Shown in pieces: positions 57,751-64,000 of a DNA stretch of 64,000 nt (within the stretch, counting starts at the first letter, position 1; each line of letters begins with the position of its first letter). Source of the stretch: Luteimonas sp. RC10. GTDB lineage: Bacteria; Pseudomonadota; Gammaproteobacteria; Xanthomonadales; Xanthomonadaceae. Location: positions 1 to 64,000 of the forward strand of contig NZ_JACHYJ010000011.1 in NCBI RefSeq assembly GCF_014192745.1, read 5' to 3'. A program made the translations under genes and the position numbers. The notes under the pieces are model-generated. The model was not told where the DNA came from. It was given only the letters and a program-made list of their open reading frames with translations, and made no database searches.

Positions 57751-59315
57751 GTCGTGGCTTCCGCCAGTCGCAGGCCTGGCTGCACACCTGGAGCGGGCTG
57801 CTGGTGGGCTGGGTGCTCTATGCGATGTTCCTGACCGGCACCAGTGCGTACTGGCGCGAAGAGATCACCCGCTGGATGACGCCCGAACTGGGCGCGCCGG
57901 TCGAGGCCGCGACCGCCACTCGCCAGGCGCTGGCGTGGCTTGAAACCCACGCCCAGGGCGCAGACGCGTGGACCGTCCAGTTGCCCGGGCCGCGCACCAC
58001 CGGCACCCAGGTGTCGTGGCGCATGCCAGGGCAGTCGTTCCGCGAGGCCTACGCCTCGCGCACCTGGCTGGACGCCGACGGCCACGCGGTCGCGGTCCGC
58101 GACACCCGCGGCGGCGATTTCTTCTACCGGCTGCATTTCGACATGCATTACATGCCGGTGCTGTGGGGGCGCTGGCTGGCCGGCATCTGCGCGATGTTCA
58201 TGCTGGTGGCGATCGTCAGCGGCGTGGTCACGCACCGCAAGATCTTCGCCGACTTCTTCACTTTCCGCCGCGGCAAGGGCCAGCGCAGTTGGCTCGACGG
58301 CCACAACGCATTGGCGGTGCTGGCGCTGCCGTTCCACCTGATGATCACCTACACCGGCCTGATCACGCTGATGGCGCTGTACATGCCGTTCGGTATCGAT
58401 GCCCGCTATGCCGACGAGCAGGCGTTCTATGCCGAACTGTTCCCGCAGGCACCGACCGTCGAGCGCAGTGGCACGCCGGCGCCACTGGGCGACATCGAGG
58501 CGATGCGCGTGCGCGCAGCCGCCGACTGGCAGCCCGACCGCGTCGACACGCTGCGCATCGACCTGCCCGGCGATGCCGCCGCGCAGGTCGTGGCCTCGCG
58601 CAGTACCGATGCGCGCATCGTCTACGACTACGAGTCGATGGCGTTTTCGGGCACCAGCGGCGCGCTCGTCTGGCGCACGCCGCCACAGGGCGCGGCCGCC
58701 GACACGCGCGATGGCATGGTCGGGCTGCATGCAGCGCGCTTCGCCCCGATGACCATGCGTTGGCTGTTCTTCCTGTCGAGCCTGGCCGGCACGCTGATGG
58801 TCGCCAGCGGGCTGGTGCTGTGGACGGTGAAGCGACGCGCGCAACTGCCGGACCCGTCACGCCCGCACGTCGGTTTCCGGCTGGTCGAATCGCTCAACAT
58901 CGGCTTCGTCGCCGGCCTGCCTGCCGCGATGGCAGTCTTTTTCTGGGCCAACCGGCTGCTGCCCACCGGCATGGCCGAACGCGCGCAGTGGGAGATCCAC
59001 CTGTTCTTCCTGTTCTGGCTGGCGTGCGTGCTGCACGCCTGCGTGCGGCGGCCGGTCGCGGCCTGGCGCGAGCAACTGGCAGTCGGTGCCCTGCTGTTCG
59101 CGACGCTGCCGGTCTACAACCTGGTCGCGACGCAGCATGGGCTGTTCGCCAGCCTCGCCGCCGGCGACACCGCGATGGCGACGATGGACATCGGCCTGCT
59201 GGTGCTGGGTGCCGCGCTGGGCTGGGCGGCCTGGGCGGTCGATCGCCACGCGCGGCGCGCCCCCGTGCGACCGCCACGGCGTGCGCGCGTCGGCGATGCG
59301 CAGGTGCCGGCATGA
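57747..59315 (+). CDS. PepSY-associated transmembrane protein (iron-uptake type)
   Basis: 522 residues. The family (PepSY_TM) is linked to ferric-siderophore handling, possibly as an inner-membrane reductase. Visible are an N-terminal helix (about 14-32), a helix near 155-180 (WLAGICAMFMLVAIVSGVV), the segment GHNALAVLALPFHLMITYTG with conserved His, and four to five further helices near 355-375, 395-415, 425-445, 460-480 and 490-510. Several His residues (LHFDMHYMP, HNALAVLALPFHL) could bind haem. It overlaps DUF3649 and DUF3325 genes by 4 bases each, so the three are cotranslated. Confidence 0.88.
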   Translation: MSRGFRQSQAWLHTWSGLLVGWVLYAMFLTGTSAYWREEITRWMTPELGAPVEAATATRQALAWLETHAQGADAWTVQLPGPRTTGTQVSWRMPGQSFREAYASRTWLDADGHAVAVRDTRGGDFFYRLHFDMHYMPVLWGRWLAGICAMFMLVAIVSGVVTHRKIFADFFTFRRGKGQRSWLDGHNALAVLALPFHLMITYTGLITLMALYMPFGIDARYADEQAFYAELFPQAPTVERSGTPAPLGDIEAMRVRAAADWQPDRVDTLRIDLPGDAAAQVVASRSTDARIVYDYESMAFSGTSGALVWRTPPQGAAADTRDGMVGLHAARFAPMTMRWLFFLSSLAGTLMVASGLVLWTVKRRAQLPDPSRPHVGFRLVESLNIGFVAGLPAAMAVFFWANRLLPTGMAERAQWEIHLFFLFWLACVLHACVRRPVAAWREQLAVGALLFATLPVYNLVATQHGLFASLAAGDTAMATMDIGLLVLGAALGWAAWAVDRHARRAPVRPPRRARVGDAQVPA

Positions 59316-59620
59316 GCGCGGTACTGGTCGTGCTGGCCATCGTGCTCGCGGCCGCCGGTTTCGCCGCGCTGGCGCTGGCGATGGACCGCCACCACGCCGC
59401 GGTGATCGGCGGCACGCCGACGCCGGCGCGCCGACGCGCTTTGCGCTGGACAGGCGGCCTCGCGCTGGCACTCGCGGCCTGGTGCTGCGTGCACATCTGG
59501 GGTGCGGCGCAGGCCGCCGTCGGCCTGTGGGGTGTGGCGAGCGCGGGCGCGGCGACCGTGCTGCTGTGGCTGCGCTGGCGCGAGCCTGCGCGTGCTGCGC
59601 AGCCGCGCAGCGCGCGGTGA
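59312..59620 (+). CDS. DUF3325 family small membrane protein
   Basis: 102 residues with three predicted helices (about 3-23, 48-67, 72-88) and the DUF3325 segment ALAMDRHHAAV. It completes the Fur-preceded operon. No TonB-dependent receptor follows; the next gene, gspF, is convergent and ends 87 bases away. Confidence 0.85.
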   Translation: MSAVLVVLAIVLAAAGFAALALAMDRHHAAVIGGTPTPARRRALRWTGGLALALAAWCCVHIWGAAQAAVGLWGVASAGAATVLLWLRWREPARAAQPRSAR

Positions 59621-59706
59621 TCGACGCCGCGTGCGTCGGTGGAGACCGCGTAGAGGTCAGGGACGTGGTGATCGGCTGCTTCGGCCCCCTCACGACGGAC
59701 GGTTGC

Positions 59707-60924
59707 TTACCCGATGACGCTGGTCAAGTCGTAGATCGGCACCAGTACTGCCAGGATCACGACCATCACCACCAGTGCCAGCAGCATCGTGATTGCCGGC
59801 ACCAGGGCCGCGAGCATGCGGTCGAGCGACTGCCCGGTCTGTTGGTCGAAGGTATCGGCGGTGCGCATCAGCATCGCATCGAGTGCGCCCGATTCTTCGC
59901 CGACCTGGACCATCTGGATCGCCAGCCGCGGAAAGCGCCCGCCGCGTGAGAGTGCGGTCGACAGCCCGACGCCGTTCTTTACTTCCGCCGCCGCGGCCTC
60001 GACATCGGCCGCGAGCGCCAGGTTGCCCAACACATTGCGGCCGATGCCCAGCGCCGTGATCAACGGCACGCCGTTGCGCAACAGCGTGCCCAGCGTCCGC
60101 GCCAGCCGCGCGGTTTCGATGCGCGCGGCCAGCGGGCCGGCCAGCCGGCGCTCGAGCAGCCAGGCATCGAGACGCGCGCGGAATCGGGCATCGCGCAACT
60201 TCAGCGCGAAGGCATAGGCCGCCAGCACCGGCACGATCAGCAGCACGATCCACCAGTCACGCACGAAGCTGCCGACGCCGAGCACCAGACGCGTGAACAC
60301 CGGCAATTCGGCATCGAGACTGTCGTACATCGCCGCGAACTGCGGCACAACATAGCCCAGCAGGAACATCAGCGAAGCGCCGACCATGACGATCAGGATC
60401 GCGGGATAAATCAGCGCGTTGATCACCCGGCCGCGCAAGGCGCGCGCGCGTTCGAGATAGTCAGCCAGCCGCTGCAGCGTGTCCTCCAGGCTGCCGCCGG
60501 CCTCGCCCGCACGCACCATGTTCACGTACAGCCGCGAGAACGTGCCGTGCTGCCGCTCGAGCGCCGTCGACAGCGACACGCCGCCACGCACCGCATCGCG
60601 CAGTTCGGTGATCGTGCGCTTGGCCTCCGGTTCCTCGGGCAGATCGAGCAGGATCGTCAGTGCGCGATCGAGCGGTTGCCCGGCATGCAGCAAGGTCGCC
60701 AGTTGCTGGGTGAACTGCACCAGGCGCTGCCCGGAGAACGGCTTGGGCTTGAACGCCGTCCGCCAATCGCCGAGCCCGCGCGCCTCGCTCGCCGGACGCG
60801 CCTCCACCGGCAGGTGCCCCTGCTCCTGCAGGCGCAGCGCGACCTCGGCCTCGCTGGCGGCATCCATGGTGCCGTCGAGCACTTCGCCGCGAGCGTTGAG
60901 GGCCTTGTAGCGGTAGAGGGTCAT
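59707..60924 (-). CDS. gspF: Type II secretion inner-membrane platform protein GspF (XpsF)
   Basis: Polytopic platform protein, 405 residues, paralogous to PilC at 2161-3441. Two T2SSF domains (about 70-193 and 272-395) with FTQQLATLLHAGQPLDRAL and RTLGTLLRNGVPLITALGIG, and helices near 170-195, 220-245 and 375-400. The N-terminal region MTLYRYKALNARGEVLDG is family-typical. It lies 49 bases after gspE. The 87 bases past its stop hold no obvious terminator. Confidence 0.95.
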   Translation of the reverse strand: MTLYRYKALNARGEVLDGTMDAASEAEVALRLQEQGHLPVEARPASEARGLGDWRTAFKPKPFSGQRLVQFTQQLATLLHAGQPLDRALTILLDLPEEPEAKRTITELRDAVRGGVSLSTALERQHGTFSRLYVNMVRAGEAGGSLEDTLQRLADYLERARALRGRVINALIYPAILIVMVGASLMFLLGYVVPQFAAMYDSLDAELPVFTRLVLGVGSFVRDWWIVLLIVPVLAAYAFALKLRDARFRARLDAWLLERRLAGPLAARIETARLARTLGTLLRNGVPLITALGIGRNVLGNLALAADVEAAAAEVKNGVGLSTALSRGGRFPRLAIQMVQVGEESGALDAMLMRTADTFDQQTGQSLDRMLAALVPAITMLLALVVMVVILAVLVPIYDLTSVIG

Positions 60925-60973
60925 TGCAGCGTGCTGGGAGCGTGGCGGTGCGTGGTTCGCGCGTCTTGCGGCA

Positions 60974-62707
60974 TCATGCCTCCTCGGTCACCCGCAGCAC
61001 TTCCTCGATCGTCGTCAGCCCGCGCAGGGCCTTGGCGATGCCGTCCTCGTACATCGTGCGCATGCCGGCGCGGCGCGCGAGGTCCTCGAGCTCGCCCATA
61101 CCCGCATGACGCATCACCGCGCGCCGGATCTCGTCGTTCATGACCAGGAACTCGACGATCGTCGTGCGCCCCAGATAGCCGGTCGGCGCCGCGGCCGACG
61201 GGCCCGGGCGGTAGAGGTGGATCTCGCCCTCGGGCTGATGGCGGCGCAGTTCGAAGCGCTCGATCTCCTCGGGCGAGGCGGCATAGCGCACTGCATGCGT
61301 CGGCTCGAGCCGGCGCACCAGGCGCTGGGCCAGGATGCCGTTGACCGTCGAGGTCAGCAGGTAGTCCTCCACGCCCATGTCGAGCATGCGGGTGATGCCG
61401 CCGGCGGCATTGTTGGTGTGCAGCGTGCTGAGCACCAGGTGTCCGGTCAGTGCCGACTGGATCGCGATGCGCGCGGTTTCAAGGTCGCGCATCTCGCCGA
61501 TCATGATGATGTCCGGATCCTGGCGCACGATCGAGCGCAGCGCATTGGCGAAGTCCAGGCCGATCTGCGGCTTGGCCTGGATCTGGTTGATGCCTTCGAT
61601 CTGGTACTCGACCGGGTCCTCGACCGTGATGATCTTCACGTCCGGCGTGTTGAGCTGCGAGAGCGCAGTGTAGAGCGTCGTCGTCTTGCCCGAGCCGGTC
61701 GGACCGGTCACCAGCAGGATGCCGTGCGGCTGGTCGAGCACCTTCTGGAACTGCGGCAGGAATTCGCCGTCGAAGCCCAGCCGCTGGAAGTCGAACACCA
61801 CCGTCTCGCGGTCGAGCAGGCGCATCACCACACTCTCACCATGCGCGGTCGGCACGCTGCTCACGCGCAGGTCGAGCTCCTTGCCCTGCACGCGCAGCAT
61901 GATGCGTCCGTCCTGCGGCAAGCGACGCTCGGCGATGTTGAGCCGGGCCATGATCTTGATGCGGCTGATGACCGCCGCCGTCAGATTGACCGGCGGGCTC
62001 TCGCCGTCGATCAGCACGCCGTCGACGCGGTAGCGGACCTTGAGCCGGCTCTCGAACGGTTCGATGTGGATGTCGGAGGCACGCAGTTCCACCGCGCGCT
62101 GGATCACCAGATTGACCAGCCGGATCACCGGCGCCTCGGACGCCAGATCGCGCAGGTGCTCGACATCGTCGACGTCGCCGCCGCCCTCGCCGTCGGCCGA
62201 CTCGACGATCGTGCCCATCGCGCTGCGACCCTGGCCATGCCAGCGCTCGATCGCATCGTCGATCTCCGACCGCAGGCCCACCGCCGGCACCGGCTCGCGC
62301 CCGGCCGCCAAGCGCACGGCATCGAGCGCATAGGCATCAAAGGGATCGGACATCCACAGGCGCAGGCGGCCGTCCTGTTCGCCGATCGGCAATACATGGA
62401 ACTGGCGCAGGAAGCGCACCGACAGCGGCGTCGCGCCTTCGGCAGTTTCGGGCGGTTCGTCAGGCAGCTCGCGCCCGGCCAGCAGCGGTAGCTCGAACTC
62501 CGCAGCGCAGGCTTCGGCATGGTCGCGCTCGGACACCAGGCCCAGCCGGCCCAGCAGCCCCAGCAGGCTGCCCCCCGCCTCGGCGTGCAAGCGTTGCGCA
62601 CGGGCGAGATCGACGTCCTTGAGCCGGCCGTTGTCGCGCAGCCGCGCGATGACCCGCAGCTCCGGCGCAGCGGACGACGCTTCGGACCCCTCCAGCACGG
62701 CATTCAC
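60974..62707 (-). CDS. gspE: Type II secretion ATPase GspE (XpsE)
   Basis: Cytoplasmic ATPase that drives pseudopilus assembly. The 577 residues have an N-terminal GspE-N domain, Walker A GPTGSGKTT (near 333), Asp box EDPVEYQIEGI, Walker B-like DIIMIGEMRD and His box STLHTNNAAGG. The tetracysteine zinc module found in PilB and many GspE proteins is missing: only one Cys occurs in the whole protein (near 68), and the corresponding region reads LEPTHAVRYAASPEEIERF. The ATG at 62707 is preferred. First gene of the cluster. Confidence 0.95.
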   Translation of the reverse strand: MNAVLEGSEASSAAPELRVIARLRDNGRLKDVDLARAQRLHAEAGGSLLGLLGRLGLVSERDHAEACAAEFELPLLAGRELPDEPPETAEGATPLSVRFLRQFHVLPIGEQDGRLRLWMSDPFDAYALDAVRLAAGREPVPAVGLRSEIDDAIERWHGQGRSAMGTIVESADGEGGGDVDDVEHLRDLASEAPVIRLVNLVIQRAVELRASDIHIEPFESRLKVRYRVDGVLIDGESPPVNLTAAVISRIKIMARLNIAERRLPQDGRIMLRVQGKELDLRVSSVPTAHGESVVMRLLDRETVVFDFQRLGFDGEFLPQFQKVLDQPHGILLVTGPTGSGKTTTLYTALSQLNTPDVKIITVEDPVEYQIEGINQIQAKPQIGLDFANALRSIVRQDPDIIMIGEMRDLETARIAIQSALTGHLVLSTLHTNNAAGGITRMLDMGVEDYLLTSTVNGILAQRLVRRLEPTHAVRYAASPEEIERFELRRHQPEGEIHLYRPGPSAAAPTGYLGRTTIVEFLVMNDEIRRAVMRHAGMGELEDLARRAGMRTMYEDGIAKALRGLTTIEEVLRVTEEA

Positions 62708-62767
62708 CAGACACGACCCCAGCGGCGATGGACCGGGCGACTGTAGCAGTTCGCTCGCAGCCGGGGC

Positions 62768-63394
62768 TCAGCGCGGTGCGTCGTCCCGCGCCGGACGGTG
62801 CAGATCGTCGGGCGGCGGATCCTCACCGACCTGAGGCGTCGGCGAGCGCCGATCGCCGTCCGTCGAGTTCGGCACGTAGTAGCCGACGCGCTCGAAGAAC
62901 CGGCGGTAGAAGCCGGCATCCTGCACGGTGCTGCTGGCCACGCGCACCAGCGAATCCTCGCGACTGCCGATCGGCACCGACAACGAACCGAGCGCCCCGA
63001 CGCCGAGGCTCGCCGAGTTGGAACTCTTGCGCAGCACGTAGCGGTCGAGCAGCGCGCTGACGAACAACAGCGTCCGGTCGCTGCCGCGCGGCACACACGA
63101 CACACGCACCGACAGCTGGGTGTGCACCTCGTCCTCGGGCTGGAAGTTCTTGGTCGCCTCGACCGCGTCGTCCCCTGCCTTGCCGACTGCGTAGCCCTGC
63201 CCCAGCAGCGCCAAGCGCGCGGCGCTGCAGGCCTGGGCCGGTGGCAGATCGTAGGTGCGCGAATAGATGTCGTCGGCGTCGAACGATTCGCCCATGAACG
63301 GCACATCCTCGCGCGCGTTGCGCCCGCAGCCGACCAGCAACGCAGCGGCCAACGGCAACAGGACCAGGGCGGGCAACAGACGGAGGCGAACCAT
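62768..63394 (-). CDS. DUF2242 family lipoprotein
   Basis: 208 residues with a lipoprotein signal (LLPLAAALLVGC) and a domain typical of DUF2242: FMGESFDADDIYSRTYDLP, ACSAARLALLGQGY, SVRVSCVPRGSDRTLLF, ending in FYRRFFERVGYYV. The family has no assigned function. The C-terminal 30 residues are Pro/Asp/Arg rich. The ATG at 63394 is used; a GTG lies one codon upstream. It lies 60 bases upstream of gspE on the same strand, but a shared transcript is uncertain. Confidence 0.8.
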   Translation of the reverse strand: MVRLRLLPALVLLPLAAALLVGCGRNAREDVPFMGESFDADDIYSRTYDLPPAQACSAARLALLGQGYAVGKAGDDAVEATKNFQPEDEVHTQLSVRVSCVPRGSDRTLLFVSALLDRYVLRKSSNSASLGVGALGSLSVPIGSREDSLVRVASSTVQDAGFYRRFFERVGYYVPNSTDGDRRSPTPQVGEDPPPDDLHRPARDDAPR

Positions 63395-63505
63395 CACAGG
63401 CGTATCGATTGGACGAGCCGCGAATGATAACGGCGGTGGCCATCCGCACTGTCGACGCCACCTGCACAGTTCATCGTTCAGCAGGCCGTGCCCAACCGCT
63501 CCGGC

Positions 63506-63889
63506 TCAGTGCAGCGCCGGGGCCGGGTCATTGCGCGTGCGCCGCTCGGCCTCGAGCCAGTCCAGATGCGCGGCGAGCGTGCGACCGGCCGCCTGCGCCT
63601 CCGCGCACGCGGCCGCATCGAGCACCTTGGAGACCGACAGCCGGGTCCGCACCCCGGCCCGCCCCTGCACCGCGGCGGTGTGACGCAGCATCGCCAGCAA
63701 CATTGCGGCGCTCGGCGTGCTCGCCACCGGGCGACCGGCGAGCACCATCGTCCATTCGCCGTCCTCCAGCGTCGCCCCGGCGAGTACGCGGCCATCGCCG
63801 TCGCGCAGCTGCGCATGGATCGGCGTGCCCTGCGCGCGGCGGGCAGCTTTCTCGACCTGGGAACGGCGCGGACCGGAAGGTTTGGACAT
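63506..63889 (-). CDS. Hypothetical protein, 127 residues
   Basis: I do not recognise the family. A basic start (MSKPSGPRRSQVEKAARRAQ) is followed by a short beta-rich part (HAQLRDGDGRVLAGATLEDG, WTMVLAGRPVAS) and an Ala-rich helical end (AACAEAQAAGRTLAAHLDWL). No signal or membrane segment is seen. The start ATG 63889 begins the basic region; the frame is open 26 codons further. Codon usage is like the neighbours, so it is likely a real gene of the lineage. Confidence 0.6.
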   Translation of the reverse strand: MSKPSGPRRSQVEKAARRAQGTPIHAQLRDGDGRVLAGATLEDGEWTMVLAGRPVASTPSAAMLLAMLRHTAAVQGRAGVRTRLSVSKVLDAAACAEAQAAGRTLAAHLDWLEAERRTRNDPAPALH

Positions 63890-63974
63890 GGCGACCTGGG
63901 CAGGGAACCTGGCGCGACAGTATCCCAGATGCCGCCTGTACCGCTCGGCCCCGCCCGCCACCCGCACCGCGCAG

Positions 63975-64000
63975 AACCGGGGTCAGAGTGCAATTTCGTG
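63975..64000. repeat. REP-like element cut by the window edge
   Basis: The last bases read AACCGGGGTCAGAGTGCAAT and continue TTCGTG to base 64000. Bases 63975-63998 match the arm at 180-204 (reverse complement) exactly. A partner arm probably follows outside the window. Confidence 0.75.

Overview
The window is chromosomal DNA of a high-GC gammaproteobacterium, most likely a member of the Xanthomonadaceae/Lysobacteraceae (Lysobacter, Luteimonas or a close relative). This rests on gene order and protein content: an xps-type type II secretion cluster in the order E-F-G-H-I-J-K-L-M-N-D, a pilB-pilC-pilD-coaE run, a mutT/thiE-like fusion next to secA, and rnpB, rsmI, lpoA and yraN beside mraZ. No rRNA, tRNA, phage, transposase or CRISPR array was recognised. 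Most of the window is core chromosome; the accessory features are mainly repeats, one inserted iron-type operon and a few small genes of unknown role.

Layout. (1) 1-4953, mostly + strand: the end of an unknown gene, a REP-like palindrome, the type IV pilus genes pilB, pilC, pilD, and coaE. (2) 5004-5667: four tandem copies of a palindromic repeat. (3) 5668-28247, nearly all - strand: a Nudix/ThiE-like protein, secA, an M23 peptidase, dciA (the only + strand gene here), lpxC, ftsZ, and then the division and cell wall (dcw) cluster ftsA-ftsQ-ddlB-murC-ftsW-mraY-murF-murE-ftsI-ftsL-rsmH-mraZ. From mraZ to ftsA every neighbouring pair overlaps, so the 12 genes form one unbroken unit behind a single recognisable promoter with an MraZ operator. 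murG is missing from the cluster. (4) 28605-29075: a second kind of repeat cluster, then rnpB. (5) 29593-33729: an alpha/beta-hydrolase lipoprotein, rsmI, lpoA, yraN, a thioredoxin-like protein. (6) 33731-41245, - strand: glyA, an unknown small gene, nrdR, ribD, an FMN riboswitch, ribE, ribBA, ribH, nusB, thiL. (7) 41549-45464, + strand: ettA, an adenylate-kinase-like protein, map, pyrF. (8) 45475-49449, - strand: a DUF3667 membrane protein, pncB and two glycosyltransferase-like genes. (9) 49471-62707, - strand: the type II secretion cluster, split between gspF and gspG by a Fur-box-preceded + strand operon (DUF3649, PepSY transmembrane protein, DUF3325). (10) 62768-64000: a DUF2242 lipoprotein, a small unknown gene, and a truncated REP-like element.

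How the parts work together. The - strand block 28247-5668 makes the septum and peptidoglycan precursors (mra, fts, mur, ddl), the first committed lipid A step (lpxC), the preprotein motor (secA) and the helicase loader (dciA). The riboflavin genes are arranged so that the riboswitch lies between ribD and ribE and governs the distal genes only. The Gsp/Xps proteins export folded periplasmic proteins; their pseudopilins would be processed by the prepilin peptidase PilD encoded at the other end of the window.

Repeats are the most unusual feature. Three intergenic clusters are built of palindromes with a core like CTCCCCCGC-NN-GCGGGGGAG, and one palindrome type carries a four-run G tail that fits a G-quadruplex motif. 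A separate REP-like sequence (AACCGGGGTCAGAGT...) occurs at both window edges and between an adenylate-kinase-like gene and map, where it supplies the last codons of one gene and the leader of the next. Heptamer tandem repeats occur in the ftsQ 3' end and in the ftsZ leader.
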